Origin: Nesterenkonia populi | GTDB lineage: Bacteria > Actinomycetota > Actinomycetes > Actinomycetales > Micrococcaceae | Direction of reading: 5' to 3' | NCBI RefSeq assembly: GCF_007994735.1 | Contig: NZ_VOIL01000001.1 | Location: 186,001 to 250,000 of the forward strand | Length of the DNA: 64,000 nucleotides | Part shown: piece after piece, positions 7,540-16,596 of the stretch | Layout of the letters: each line of letters opens with the position of its first letter | Numbering within the stretch: the first letter of the stretch is position 1 | The notes under the pieces: model-generated | Seen by the model: only the letters and a program-made list of their open reading frames with translations | Databases searched by the model: none | Told to the model about the DNA's origin: nothing | Translations under genes and position numbers: made by a program

Positions 7540-8700
7540 GTGGAACTGCCTTTTGCTCAGTCTGAGCGCGGCACGCTTGGGATCGAGTGGGAGCTGGCGC
7601 TGGTGGACCGGCAGACCGGTGACCTGCGCAGCGTGGCCCAACGGATCCTGGAGGCCGCCCGCGCGGAGATGCCGGAGCTCTCGGGGGATGACGAGCACCC
7701 GTATGTGAAGCAGGAGCTGCTGCTGAACACGGTGGAGCTGGTCACCGATGTGTGCACCACCGTGGACGAGGGCGTGGGGCAGCTGCGGCAGACCGCCCGC
7801 AGCGTGATGCGGCACTGCGAGCCGTTGGACGTGGACCTGTACTGCCAGGGATCGCACCCCTTTGCTCCGCCGACCAAGCAGCCGGTGACGGACAAGGAGC
7901 GGTACAACGAACTGATCGAGCGGACCCAGTGGTGGGGCCGCCAGATGGTGATCTACGGGGTGCACGTGCACGTGGGCCTGCCGGATGTGAAGTTCGCGAT
8001 GCCGGCGGTGAACGCCCTGTGCAACTACAACGCGCACTTCCAGGCGCTCTCAGCGTCGTCGCCGTACTGGTCGGGCGAGGACACCGGGTACGCGTCGAAC
8101 CGGTCGCTGATGTTCCAGCAGCTTCCCACGGCTGGGCAGTCGTACATGTTCGACGAGTGGTCCGGGTACGAGCGGGCCGTCAGCGACCTGATGCACACCG
8201 GAGTGGTCGAGGATGTCACCGAGGTGCGCTGGGACGTGCGGGCCGTGCCGCGCCTGGGCACCGTGGAGCTGCGGATCTGCGACGGCGTCGCGACCCTGGA
8301 GGAGATCGCCGGACTGGCTGCGCTCACCCAGTGCCTGGTGGAGGAGACTCTCCGGACCCTGGAGGCCGGCGGCTCGGTCACCCCGATGCCGGCCTGGTAC
8401 ATCAAGGAGAACAAGTGGCGGGCCGCCCGGTACGGAATGGATGCGATCATCATCCTCAACGAGGACGGCGACGAGGAGCTGGTGGGCGACCACCTCGCCA
8501 AGGAGCTGGACCGCCTCGAGCCGATCGCCGAGGCGCTGGGCTGCGCCGACGAGCTGCGGTACGTGGAGAGGATGGCCCAGCAGGCCGGCTACCAGCGGCA
8601 GAAGAAGGTCGCGGAGATGCACGACGGCGACCTCCGCCAGGTGGTGCTGGACTCCGCGGCACGCACCCGCACCAGCATCAACGGCCTAGCCCCTCTGTAG
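7540..8700 (+). CDS. Glutamate-cysteine ligase family protein (YbdK/GCS2 type)
   Basis: This 386-residue protein starts at GTG with GAGGAG 7 nt upstream. The N-terminus TLGIEWELALVD and the later YGVHVHVG and VRAVPRLGTVELRICD are signatures of carboxylate-amine ligases of the GCS2 family, which join glutamate to an amine, classically cysteine, using ATP. ENKWRAARYGMDA near residue 290 is also typical. Actinobacteria make mycothiol rather than glutathione, so the true product may be gamma-glutamylcysteine or another gamma-glutamyl compound. It converges with tsaD, leaving 16 bp. Confidence 0.85.
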   Translation: MELPFAQSERGTLGIEWELALVDRQTGDLRSVAQRILEAARAEMPELSGDDEHPYVKQELLLNTVELVTDVCTTVDEGVGQLRQTARSVMRHCEPLDVDLYCQGSHPFAPPTKQPVTDKERYNELIERTQWWGRQMVIYGVHVHVGLPDVKFAMPAVNALCNYNAHFQALSASSPYWSGEDTGYASNRSLMFQQLPTAGQSYMFDEWSGYERAVSDLMHTGVVEDVTEVRWDVRAVPRLGTVELRICDGVATLEEIAGLAALTQCLVEETLRTLEAGGSVTPMPAWYIKENKWRAARYGMDAIIILNEDGDEELVGDHLAKELDRLEPIAEALGCADELRYVERMAQQAGYQRQKKVAEMHDGDLRQVVLDSAARTRTSINGLAPL

Positions 8701-8716
8701 GCGCTCCGGCCCCGGC

Positions 8717-9796
8717 TCAGACAGTGATGCGGCCGGCAGGGAGGCTTGAGGCGGCGGGGAGGTCCAGGCGTGAGGGGGCGACGCCGGCTGCGACGAGCTC
8801 GGCTCCCAGCGCGGCCACCATCGCCCCGTTGTCGGTGCAGAGGCTCACCGGCGGTACGGTCAGGCTGACCCCTGCGGCCTCGCAGCGCTCGGCCAGCAGC
8901 TCGCGCAGGCGGCGGTTGGCCGCCACACCCCCGCCCAGCAGCAGGTGCTCGATGCCGTGCTCACCGCAGGCGCGCACCCCCTTCGCGGTGATGACGTCCA
9001 CCACCGCCTCCTGGAAGCTCGCCGCGATGTCTGCGACAGGGACCGGACGGCCCGCCCGCTCGAACTGCTCCACGGACCGGGCGACAGCCGTCTTCAGCCC
9101 GGAGAACGACCAGTTGTGCCGGTGCTTGCCCGGGCTCTCCGCCGAACCGACGAACTTCGGGGCGGTCAGCCCGCGCGGGAAGGTGAACGCCTCCGGACTG
9201 CCCTCGGCCGCGGCGGCGTCGATCTTGGGCCCGCCCGGATAGCCCAGCCCCAGCAGGCGCGCGGTCTTGTCATAGGCCTCGCCGGCCGCATCATCGATGG
9301 TGGAGCCCAGCAGCTCGACGTCGTCGCTCAGCGAGCCCACCCGCAGCAGCTCGGTGTGCCCGCCCGAGACCAGCAGCGCCCCCGTTCTCGGCGGCAGCTC
9401 CGCACCAGCGTCGTCGCCCTCCCCCCGCAGCAGGCCGACCGCGACGTGGGAGACCAGGTGATTCACCCCGTAGAGCGGCTTGTCCAGCGCCATCGCCAGA
9501 CCCTTGGCCGCGGAGACCCCCACCATCAGGGCCCCGGCCAGGCCGGGCCCGGCCGTCACCGCGACGGCGTCGATGTCCTCCAGCTCGATCTGCGCGGCGT
9601 CCAGGGCCCTGCGCAGAGTGGGCCCGAATGCCTCCACATGCGCACGGGCGGCGATCTCCGGGATGACCCCGCCGAACCGAACGTGCTCCTCCATCGAGGA
9701 GGCGACCTCATGAGCCAGCAGCTGCCGACCGCGAACGATCCCGACCCCGGTCTCGTCGCAGGAGGTCTCGATTCCCAGCACCAGCGGCTCAGTCAT
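8717..9796 (-). CDS. tsaD: tRNA N6-threonylcarbamoyladenosine transferase
   Basis: This 359-residue protein transfers threonylcarbamoyl to A37 of ANN-decoding tRNAs, in complex with TsaB and TsaE. It shows the ASKHA nucleotide-binding opening [14 protein letters not shown], the metal-binding His-x3-His (NHLVSH, about residue 111), [25 protein letters not shown], and [15 protein letters not shown] near the C-terminus. Length is normal. Its start overlaps the rimI stop by 4 bp, indicating translational coupling. The partner tsaE lies about 5 kb upstream, beyond a phosphonate-type transporter. Confidence 0.97.
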   Translation of the reverse strand: MTEPLVLGIETSCDETGVGIVRGRQLLAHEVASSMEEHVRFGGVIPEIAARAHVEAFGPTLRRALDAAQIELEDIDAVAVTAGPGLAGALMVGVSAAKGLAMALDKPLYGVNHLVSHVAVGLLRGEGDDAGAELPPRTGALLVSGGHTELLRVGSLSDDVELLGSTIDDAAGEAYDKTARLLGLGYPGGPKIDAAAAEGSPEAFTFPRGLTAPKFVGSAESPGKHRHNWSFSGLKTAVARSVEQFERAGRPVPVADIAASFQEAVVDVITAKGVRACGEHGIEHLLLGGGVAANRRLRELLAERCEAAGVSLTVPPVSLCTDNGAMVAALGAELVAAGVAPSRLDLPAASSLPAGRITV

Positions 9797-10341
9797 GATC
9801 TGCCTCCCACGGGTCCCACAGAGGGTTTCGGCTCCGCAAGCCGCTTGCGCATGATCAGGGCGTCGCCGCCGTCGGGGTAGTAGGCGCGGCGCAGATGGAT
9901 CTGCTCGAACCCGCTGCGCAGGTAGAGCCGCTGAGCGCCGGGGTTGTCCGCCCGGACCTCCAGGAGCAGGTCCTCAGCCCCGCGGCTCCGGGACTCAGCC
10001 TCGATCAGGCCGAGCAGCTGACGGGCCAGCCCCTGGCCCTGGGCCTGAGGCGCGACGGCGAGGGTCTGCACATCGGCCAGGGGCAGCACACACATCATGC
10101 CCGCGTAGGCGATGATCTGTCCCTCGTCCTCGGCCGCCCAGTACTTGCGGGTGGCCCGGTGGGCGGGCAGGGTCGGCTCAGCCTGGGCGAGCTCGTCGTA
10201 GAAGAAGGCCTCCGGCCACGGGTCGGCGGGGAACAGCTCCCGCTCCAGGGCGAGGACCGCGGGCACGTCCGCCGCGGTCATCCGGCGCAGGGCCACGGGC
10301 CGCTCGTCAGCGCCGGCGGTCTGCTGAGGCGCCGCACTCAT
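9793..10341 (-). CDS. rimI: Ribosomal-protein-alanine N-acetyltransferase (GNAT)
   Basis: This 182-residue GNAT-fold protein has acetyl-CoA-binding [15 protein letters not shown] (the Q/R-x2-G-x-G/A motif) and [14 protein letters not shown], characteristic of RimI. RimI acetylates the N-terminus of ribosomal protein S18 and sometimes other proteins. I chose the ATG at 10341 because it overlaps the tsaB stop by 4 bp; an in-frame start at 10413 would lie inside tsaB. Its position between tsaB and tsaD is the usual actinobacterial arrangement. Confidence 0.93.
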   Translation of the reverse strand: MSAAPQQTAGADERPVALRRMTAADVPAVLALERELFPADPWPEAFFYDELAQAEPTLPAHRATRKYWAAEDEGQIIAYAGMMCVLPLADVQTLAVAPQAQGQGLARQLLGLIEAESRSRGAEDLLLEVRADNPGAQRLYLRSGFEQIHLRRAYYPDGGDALIMRKRLAEPKPSVGPVGGRS

Positions 10342-11009
10342 CCGGACCTCCGCCGGACCTGGGCGGGGACCTTCGCGTCGGACTCCCGGAGGTAGAGCGG
10401 CCGCGGCTGGCACAGCACACCCATCAGCTCACCGGCGAGCGCACCCTCGGCCAGGGCCGCCAGCTCAGCAGCGTGCGGAACCCACGAGGCCGCAGCCTCA
10501 GAGGGGGCGGTCAGCGCCTCCGGGAAGAGGCTGACGCCGGCGCCGACAGCGGGCAGGTCCGGCAGGTCAGCGGCGGGGCTCACGAAGGGCCCCTCCACCA
10601 GGCGGGACCCGTCGTCGTCGTTCTCGTAGCTGGCCCAGTAGACCTCACGGCGCCGCGCATCCGTCACGGCGAGGAACTCACCGGTGACGACCTCCCCCTC
10701 GGCCGCACGCAGGGCGAGGGAGTCGAGGCTGCAGACCCCGTGCAGCGGTGCGCCCCATCCGGCGGCGAGCGACTGGGCGAGCGCAATGCCCACGCGCAGC
10801 CCGGTGAACGGTCCGGGCCCCACGCCGACGACGACGCCGTCCAGGTCAGCCCCCGCGACGTCTGCCTGCCGCAGAAGCCCCTGCACCGCGGGAGCGAGGA
10901 CCTCCGTGTGGGTGTTGGTCGCCTCAGTGCTCCACTGGGCCATGACCTCCCCGTCACGGGTCAGGGCCGCCGAGGCGCCGGCGGAGGTATCCAGAGCGAG
11001 CAGAAGCAC
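10338..11009 (-). CDS. tsaB: t6A biosynthesis protein TsaB
   Basis: This 223-residue ASKHA-fold protein is the dimer partner of TsaD. It begins LLLALDTSAGASAAL and contains GVGPGPFTGLRVG and the following ALAQSLA helix, which are diagnostic. It starts at GTG, with no Shine-Dalgarno but a TAGACT box 6 nt upstream, so it is probably leaderless and independently transcribed. Upstream is the end of phnE, 78 bp away, rather than tsaE as in most relatives. Confidence 0.95.
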   Translation of the reverse strand: MLLLALDTSAGASAALTRDGEVMAQWSTEATNTHTEVLAPAVQGLLRQADVAGADLDGVVVGVGPGPFTGLRVGIALAQSLAAGWGAPLHGVCSLDSLALRAAEGEVVTGEFLAVTDARRREVYWASYENDDDGSRLVEGPFVSPAADLPDLPAVGAGVSLFPEALTAPSEAAASWVPHAAELAALAEGALAGELMGVLCQPRPLYLRESDAKVPAQVRRRSG

Positions 11010-11015
11010 CCCACC

Positions 11016-11021
11016 AGTCTA
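11016..11021 (-). promoter_or_regulatory. -10 box, leaderless start of tsaB
   Basis: TAGACT on the minus strand ends 6 nt before the GTG of tsaB. It would restore expression of tsaB-rimI-tsaD downstream of the inserted transporter genes. Confidence 0.5.
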
Positions 11022-11087
11022 AGTCCGACCGGCGAGAGCGGAGGCCCCGCACCTGGGCAGCGCGGCTCTCTGGTCCGCCAGACGGGC

Positions 11088-12842
11088 TCAGCGCAGCAGG
11101 CGGCGCATCAGCATCGACAGGAACTCCAGGACTAGCACCGCAGCGAAGATCATCAGCAGGATCCAGGTGACCACCTCGAACTGCAGCACCCGGTTGGCGT
11201 TGAGCACGTAGTAGCCCACACCCCCCGCGCCGACGATGCCCAGCAGGGTGGCAGCACGAATGTTGACGTCCAGCTGGTAGAGCAGGTGAGCCACCGAGGC
11301 TGGCGCTGCCTGGCGAGCAGTCGCGGCGAAGAAGACCTGCCACCGGTTCGCGCCCCCGGCGGAGACCGCCTGCTGGACTCTCACGTCCGTCTCCTCGAGG
11401 GAGTCCGCCACCAGTTTGGAGAGCAGGCCCATCGCGCCCAGCGCCAGGGCCAGCACCCCGGCCACCTGACCCATCCCCATGATCACGATGAGGATGATGG
11501 CCAGAATCAGCTCAGGGATCCCGCGAGTCACCACGATCAGCGTGCGGAAGACCTGAACGACCCACATGCTCGGCGCCACGTTTCGGGCCGCCAGCGCGCC
11601 CACCGGCAGAGCGATCGCCGCCCCGAGAAATGTTGCCGCCAGCCCCATCTGGATGGTCTCCAGCAGTGCGGCCCACAGCGTGCCGCCCAGCCCGCCATCG
11701 TCGGGCGGCCAGAACTGTGCGGACACTGACGGGATCGAGGCGAACCCCTCGAAGAACCGGGACCAGTTGATCTCCGCATACCAGGCCGAGACCAGGACCA
11801 GCGCGATGAACAGGCCGATATAGGTGAACCGGGAGATCCGCTCACCGTTCCACGGCGGGGTGGTCCGCTCACCCAGGCCGGGACGGGCCGCAGTCTCGTC
11901 CGGACGGGAGGCGCTCCAGCGGTCACGGGCCTTGCCGAACAGCCAGACAAAGCCGAATCGGCTCGGGTTCGAACGGCCCATCAGCTTCATCCGCAGGAAT
12001 CCCGAAAGCAGCTCCGCACCGATGCAGATCCCCAGGATCACAAGTGCCAGGGCAATGCCGCGGTCGTAGCTGCCCACGCCCAGCGCCTGACTCAGATCAG
12101 CGCCCAGGCCCGGCAGACCGATCCAGCCGAGGATCACCGAGGCGCGCAGATTGATGTCGAAGCGGTGCAGGCCGTGGGCGACGATCGCCGGCATGATTCC
12201 AGGCAGAGTGGCCCCGAAGACCTGTCTGCTCCGCGAAGCGCCGGCCGCCTCGAGGGCCCGGCGAGGACCGTCGTCGTGATCCTCGATCGCGTCCGCGTAG
12301 AACTTGCCGAGCATGCCGATCGAGTTCAGCCCCAGCGCGAGGATCCCGGCGGCGGTCCCCATTCCGAAGATCCGGATGAAGATCACCGCCATCACCAGCT
12401 CGGGGATCGCACGCATGACCACAACCGCCGTGCGGGCCACAGCCCGAACCGTCTTGGACGGAGAGGTGTTGAACGCTGCGGAAAGTCCCATGAACACCGA
12501 GATCACCATGCCCAGCAGTGTGGCCAGGGTGACAATCGCCAGAGTCATCGCCGTGGACTCGAGCAGGGCCGGAACCTCAGGGAGCTGCAGCCCTCCCACA
12601 CGCTCCCGGAAGAAGACGACGGCGTTCTCATAGCCGGCGATGAACGACGCGACGTTCACTCGCAGCTCGATCATCGACCAGATGCCGCCTGCCGCGAACG
12701 CCACCATGATGGCGAAGCCCAGCATGCCCCGCGCCGAGGGACCGTGCAGGGTGCGGGCGCCAGATGGAGCAGCGGGCGCACGGTCATGCGGCGGGAGCTC
12801 AGGGGCCGGACCGGCAGCCGTCTCCCGAACGCCGGCAGTCAT
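11088..12842 (-). CDS. phnE: Phosphonate-type ABC transporter permease, duplicated PhnE fusion
   Basis: At 584 residues this is twice the usual PhnE length. It contains two homologous permease domains, about residues 60-290 and 330-580. Each has a cytoplasmic EAA-type coupling loop (ALEAAGASRSRQVF and QQAVSAGGANRWQVF) and matching segments around VVMRAIPELVMAVIF and VVTRGIPELILAII. A single chain can thus form the whole membrane channel. It starts 4 bp inside the end of phnC. With PhnC and PhnD it should import phosphonates, phosphite or a related phosphorus compound. No C-P lyase or phosphite dehydrogenase is in the window. Confidence 0.9.
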   Translation of the reverse strand: MTAGVRETAAGPAPELPPHDRAPAAPSGARTLHGPSARGMLGFAIMVAFAAGGIWSMIELRVNVASFIAGYENAVVFFRERVGGLQLPEVPALLESTAMTLAIVTLATLLGMVISVFMGLSAAFNTSPSKTVRAVARTAVVVMRAIPELVMAVIFIRIFGMGTAAGILALGLNSIGMLGKFYADAIEDHDDGPRRALEAAGASRSRQVFGATLPGIMPAIVAHGLHRFDINLRASVILGWIGLPGLGADLSQALGVGSYDRGIALALVILGICIGAELLSGFLRMKLMGRSNPSRFGFVWLFGKARDRWSASRPDETAARPGLGERTTPPWNGERISRFTYIGLFIALVLVSAWYAEINWSRFFEGFASIPSVSAQFWPPDDGGLGGTLWAALLETIQMGLAATFLGAAIALPVGALAARNVAPSMWVVQVFRTLIVVTRGIPELILAIILIVIMGMGQVAGVLALALGAMGLLSKLVADSLEETDVRVQQAVSAGGANRWQVFFAATARQAAPASVAHLLYQLDVNIRAATLLGIVGAGGVGYYVLNANRVLQFEVVTWILLMIFAAVLVLEFLSMLMRRLLR

Positions 12843-13636
12843 ACCGCCACGGCCTCCCGATAAGGCTCAGTTGCCGGCTGGGGCCCCGCAGCGGCTCGCG
12901 GCACGTAGATGCTCCGAGCGTCCTGCGAGGTGACATCAGCGGCGGCTTCGTCCATCACCTTCACCCCACTGCGCAGGCCGATGATTCGGTCGCCCCACTC
13001 GCGGGCCAGCTCCACCTGGTGCAGGCTGCACACCACCGTCAGCTGGTCCTCCTCAGCAATCTGGGCGATGAGGCTCATCACCTGGCTGGAGGATTCAGGA
13101 TCCAGGGATGCTACCGGCTCGTCCGCCAAGAGCACCTTGGGCTGCTGAACGAGGGCACGAGCCACTGCAGCCCGCTGCTGCTGGCCGCCGGAGAGAGTGT
13201 CCGCCCGCTGGAACCGCTGATCAGCCAGGCCGACCCTCTCCAGCTGATCCAGGGCGCGCTGCCGCACCGCCTTCGGGTAGCTGAACAGTCCCACCCGCGG
13301 GCCCCACAGAGAGCCCAGCGCGCCGGTGCACACGTTCTCCAGGGTGGACATGGAACCCACCAAGTGGAACTGCTGGAAGACCATGCCGATGTCGCGGCGC
13401 AGCGCCCTCAGCTCGGCCCGGCGGGCAGCGCCCACCTCCGTGCCCAGCACGGTGACTGATCCGGAGGTGGGCGTATGCAGGCCGTTGATCAGTCGGAGCA
13501 TGGTCGACTTTCCCGACCCGGAGAGCCCCAGCAGCACGGTGAACGTGCCCGGGTCGATGCTCAGGCTGATGTCATCAGCGGCGGTGGTCGACGGCGGGAA
13601 CTTCTTGGTGACATTCTTCAGGACGATGGCAGACAT
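12839..13636 (-). CDS. phnC: Phosphonate-type ABC transporter ATP-binding protein
   Basis: This 265-residue ATPase has Walker A GLSGSGKST (about residue 37), a Q-loop in MVFQQFHLVG, ABC signature LSGGQQQR, Walker B VLLADEPVASLDP, and the switch His in CSLHQVELA. The overall pattern, including QFHLVGSMSTLENV, is PhnC-like. Its ATG overlaps the phnD stop by one base (TGATG) and its end overlaps phnE by four, so the three genes are tightly coupled. Confidence 0.93.
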   Translation of the reverse strand: MSAIVLKNVTKKFPPSTTAADDISLSIDPGTFTVLLGLSGSGKSTMLRLINGLHTPTSGSVTVLGTEVGAARRAELRALRRDIGMVFQQFHLVGSMSTLENVCTGALGSLWGPRVGLFSYPKAVRQRALDQLERVGLADQRFQRADTLSGGQQQRAAVARALVQQPKVLLADEPVASLDPESSSQVMSLIAQIAEEDQLTVVCSLHQVELAREWGDRIIGLRSGVKVMDEAAADVTSQDARSIYVPRAAAGPQPATEPYREAVAV

Positions 13637-14646
13637 CAGTCGCAGGCTTCCGCCTCGGTGATCTCGCAGACCTCGCGGATGCCGTCGTAGATCCCGTCGT
13701 CGACGGGAGCGTACTCGTAGGACTCCTCGGGCAGGGAGCAGTCATCAGCAGAGCCGCAGTAGCCCTCCTCGACCAGAGCATCCACGTTGATCAGACCGTC
13801 GTCGAACATGCCGCGCAGCTGCTCCTGCGCCTCGTCATCGAGGGTGTCGGTATTCATGAAGATGGGGGATGCCGGGATGACCGGGGACTCCCAGACGATC
13901 TCGTAGTCGTCCTCGCTGAGCTCACCACGGTTAGGCATCAGCACCTCGACCATGGAGTCGTAGGCGAAGGCCAGATCGCACTGACCGTCCAGCAGGGCCA
14001 GGATCGCCCCGTCGTGGGAGCCGGGGAAGACCGGATCGACATCGTCTTCAGGGTCCAGGCCGGCCTCAAGCATGCCGGCCGAGGGGTAGAGGAAGCCCGA
14101 GGTGGAGCCCTGCTCCACGTAGCAGACGCTCTCACCCTCCACCTCCTCGAGGCTATCGATGTCGGAGTCGGAACGCACCAGCGCATAGGAGACGTAGCCG
14201 GCTTCCTCGCCCTCCTCCTCGATGCGGCCGCCCAGCACGTCCACGCCGGCGCCGGCGTCGCCAGCCCGCACATAGGTGAAGGGGGAGCCGATCCCCATAT
14301 CAGCCTGGCCGGCGACCATCGCCTCAATCACGGCGTTGTAGTCCGTAGAGTGGTTGAACTCCACGGGCCGTCCGGTCTCACCAGCAATGACCTCCATCAG
14401 AAGCTCGAAGCCAGCCTCCAGCTGAGCAGCCTCCTCCGCGGGGACCCCGACGATGCGGATCGGATCGCCCTCGCCCCCGACCTCACCCTCTGGGTCCTCG
14501 AGCTCCTCGCCGCTGTCCTCAGCGGTGCCGTTCTCCGCGCCGTTGTCCTCGTCCGCGGCCTCACCGCAGGCGGACAGGGCCAGGATGCCGGCGAAGCCCA
14601 GAGCTGCCAGCCTGGCCAGCGGGCTGCGGTACAGGGTCTCAATCAT
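13636..14646 (-). CDS. phnD: Phosphonate/phosphite-type ABC transporter substrate-binding lipoprotein
   Basis: This 336-residue lipoprotein has a signal ending in lipobox ALSAC (about residue 27), an acidic spacer, then a PhnD-type binding fold with VVIEAMVAGQADMGIGSPFTYV-like architecture around residues 95-115. SVCYVEQGSTSGFLYPSAGML and HDGAILALLDGQCDLAF are typical of PhnD/PtxB, whose ligands are phosphonates, phosphite or hypophosphite. GAGGAGG lies 9 nt before the ATG. It is the first gene of phnDCE and follows direct repeats that look like a PHO box. Confidence 0.9.
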   Translation of the reverse strand: MIETLYRSPLARLAALGFAGILALSACGEAADEDNGAENGTAEDSGEELEDPEGEVGGEGDPIRIVGVPAEEAAQLEAGFELLMEVIAGETGRPVEFNHSTDYNAVIEAMVAGQADMGIGSPFTYVRAGDAGAGVDVLGGRIEEEGEEAGYVSYALVRSDSDIDSLEEVEGESVCYVEQGSTSGFLYPSAGMLEAGLDPEDDVDPVFPGSHDGAILALLDGQCDLAFAYDSMVEVLMPNRGELSEDDYEIVWESPVIPASPIFMNTDTLDDEAQEQLRGMFDDGLINVDALVEEGYCGSADDCSLPEESYEYAPVDDGIYDGIREVCEITEAEACD

Positions 14647-14729
14647 CGTGCGGGCCCTCCTCTGTGAAGCGATTCATATGCGAGTCCGCGGACCCATCCG
14701 GTCCGGGCACGAAGGACACAGTCCCTAGG

Positions 14730-14773
14730 CAAGATGAACCGCTGGTAACGATCACAGTGAACGCCTGATGAAC
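14730..14773 (-). promoter_or_regulatory. PHO-box-like direct repeats upstream of phnD
   Basis: Read on the minus strand, GTTCATCAGGC (14763-14773) and GTTCACTGTGA (14752-14762) are adjacent 11-bp units, followed by a weaker unit containing GTTACC (14741-14751) and another with GTTCATC (14733-14739). Actinobacterial PhoP binds 11-bp direct repeats starting GTTCACC. This predicts phosphate-starvation control of phnDCE. The repeats lie about 85-130 bp upstream of the phnD ATG. Confidence 0.6.
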
Positions 14774-14819
14774 GGAGAGGAAACCTTCGTCAGGAAGGAC
14801 TGCCCAGCATCGGTCCGGG

Positions 14820-15410
14820 TCAGAGCAGGACCGGCTCGGCCCAGCGGGGGCCGTAGCCGCGCAGCACCGCAGTGCGCGGGGCTCCGAGGAGCTCCTCCTC
14901 AGACTCGGTGAAGTCCGTCTGAACAGTGCACTCCGAGGAGAGCGCGGCGTCGTAGGCCGGCTCCTGCTCGGCACGGAGCAGCTCGATATCGAGCCAGGAC
15001 CCTTCGGGTCCGGCGACGGGCCCCTCCACCCGGCTGCGGCCCCACTCCACCACAGTGATCGAATGCGGCAGGGCGGCCGGCAGGTCCAGGGACTCCAGGC
15101 CTTCGGCGTCGGTGCGGTAGGCGTCCACATGCACCAGGTCCGGGCCCTCGCCGAGGCTGGTGTGGACGCGGGCGAGGACGAAGGTCGGCGAAGTCACCGG
15201 CCCCTCCACCCCCAAGGACTCCCCCAACGATTGGGTGAAGGTGGTCTTGCCCGCGCCCAGCCCGCCGGTGAGCACCAGCAGGTCGCCCGGCGCCAGCTGC
15301 GCGGCCAGCGCCCTCGCGAACGACTCCGTAGCCTCCAAGTCCTCCAGGAGCGTCCTCAGCGTCCACTGCTCCCCCGGCAGCGCCGCGGCAGGTGCGGCGT
15401 CCTGGCTCAT
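14820..15410 (-). CDS. tsaE: t6A biosynthesis ATPase TsaE
   Basis: This 196-residue protein has P-loop LTGGLGAGKTTFTQSLG (about residues 48-64), switch-like SPTFVLARVH and HVDAYR, and an EWG motif (VVEWGRS), all diagnostic of TsaE, which resets the TsaBD complex by ATP hydrolysis. It starts 4 bp inside the end of alr. The C-terminal 50 residues are longer than in many homologues. Immediately downstream lies the phn promoter region, not tsaB. Confidence 0.95.
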   Translation of the reverse strand: MSQDAAPAAALPGEQWTLRTLLEDLEATESFARALAAQLAPGDLLVLTGGLGAGKTTFTQSLGESLGVEGPVTSPTFVLARVHTSLGEGPDLVHVDAYRTDAEGLESLDLPAALPHSITVVEWGRSRVEGPVAGPEGSWLDIELLRAEQEPAYDAALSSECTVQTDFTESEEELLGAPRTAVLRGYGPRWAEPVLL

Positions 15411-16576
15411 GCGTCCTGCCCCGGCGCCTCGGCGTCATCGCCGGTGTCCACGACCTCACGGGGGACCCGCTCACCGATGCGGGTGATGATCTCGTAGTTG
15501 ATGGTCTGGGCGGCGGTGCCCCAGTCCGCGGCAGCGATGCCGGAGCCCCCGCCGAAGACGACGGCATCATCGCCCACCCGCACGTCGGTCTCCTCGCTGC
15601 CGAGGTCCACGACGAACTGGTCCATCGCCACCCGGCCCGCCGAACGGCAGATCCGGCCGTTGATCCAGACCGGCGCGTCCACGGCGATGCGCGGGATCCC
15701 GTCGGCGTAGCCCAGCGGGATCAGCGCCAGGGAGGTCGGCTGGTCGGTGCGGTGGGTGAGCCCGTAGCTGATGCCCTGCCCGGCGGGAACCCGCTTCACA
15801 TTCGCCACCGTGGTGCGCAGCTCCATCGCCGGACGCAGCCCCAGGTCCTCCGGGGTGCGGTCCGCGAAGGGGCTCTGCCCGTAGACGCCGACGCCGACGC
15901 GCACCATGTCGAAGTGCGCGTCCGGGCGGGAGAGGGCGGCTGGGGTGTTCGCCACGTGCCGAAGGTCCGGAACCACGCCGTGGGCCTCGGCGACCTCCAC
16001 GGCTTCCCGGTAGGCGGCGAGCTGCTCGTCGGTCTCCCTGCGGTCAGGCTCGTCCGCGACCGCAAGGTGGGTGAAGATTCCCTCCACACTGATCAGTCCG
16101 CGCTCAGAGTACTCGGCGGCCTTCGCAGCCAGCGCCGGCCATTCCTCGGCGGTGCACCCGTTGCGGCCCAGGCCGGTGTCGATCTTCAGGTGCACGCGGG
16201 CGGGGATGTGCAGCTGCTCGGCAGCCTCAGCGATCAGCTCCAGCTCCCACCCGGAGACGCCGAGGTCGATATGGTGCCGGATGCCTTCGGCGAAGTCGGT
16301 GCCGCGGGTGTGCAGCCAGGCCAGGATGGGGGCCTCCACTCCGGCGTCGCGCAGCGCTTTGGCCTCGGCGACGTGGGCGGTGCCGAGCCAGTCCGCCCCG
16401 GCGTCGATGGCCGCCCGGGCTGCGGTGAGGGCGCCGTGGCCGTAGCCGTCCGCTTTGACGGCCACCATCACTTTGGCGGGGCGGACGTAGTCTGCGATGG
16501 TGCGGACGTTGTGCCTCAGGGCGGCAACGTCGATGCGGGCGGCCCGTTCGGCCCCCGCGCTGCCGGAAAAATTCAT
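15407..16576 (-). CDS. alr: Alanine racemase
   Basis: This 389-residue PLP enzyme makes D-alanine for peptidoglycan. The PLP lysine is in [11 protein letters not shown] (about residue 38), which opens the TIM-barrel domain. The beta domain contains [10 protein letters not shown] with the region of the catalytic Tyr, and [12 protein letters not shown]. There is a 20-bp gap from nnrD, in which TAGGGT lies 7 nt before the ATG, so an additional leaderless transcript is possible. Confidence 0.95.
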   Translation of the reverse strand: MNFSGSAGAERAARIDVAALRHNVRTIADYVRPAKVMVAVKADGYGHGALTAARAAIDAGADWLGTAHVAEAKALRDAGVEAPILAWLHTRGTDFAEGIRHHIDLGVSGWELELIAEAAEQLHIPARVHLKIDTGLGRNGCTAEEWPALAAKAAEYSERGLISVEGIFTHLAVADEPDRRETDEQLAAYREAVEVAEAHGVVPDLRHVANTPAALSRPDAHFDMVRVGVGVYGQSPFADRTPEDLGLRPAMELRTTVANVKRVPAGQGISYGLTHRTDQPTSLALIPLGYADGIPRIAVDAPVWINGRICRSAGRVAMDQFVVDLGSEETDVRVGDDAVVFGGGSGIAAADWGTAAQTINYEIITRIGERVPREVVDTGDDAEAPGQDA

Positions 16577-16583
16577 GCGTACA

Positions 16584-16589
16584 ACCCTA
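16584..16589 (-). promoter_or_regulatory. -10 box, possible leaderless start of alr
   Basis: TAGGGT on the minus strand ends 7 nt before the alr ATG. No Shine-Dalgarno is visible in the 20-bp gap from nnrD. Confidence 0.4.
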
Positions 16590-16596
16590 TCGGGCG

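Noticed and set aside
7435..8037. N-terminal extension of the small membrane-protein frame
   Set aside because: It is antisense to the conserved ligase gene and has shadow-like composition.
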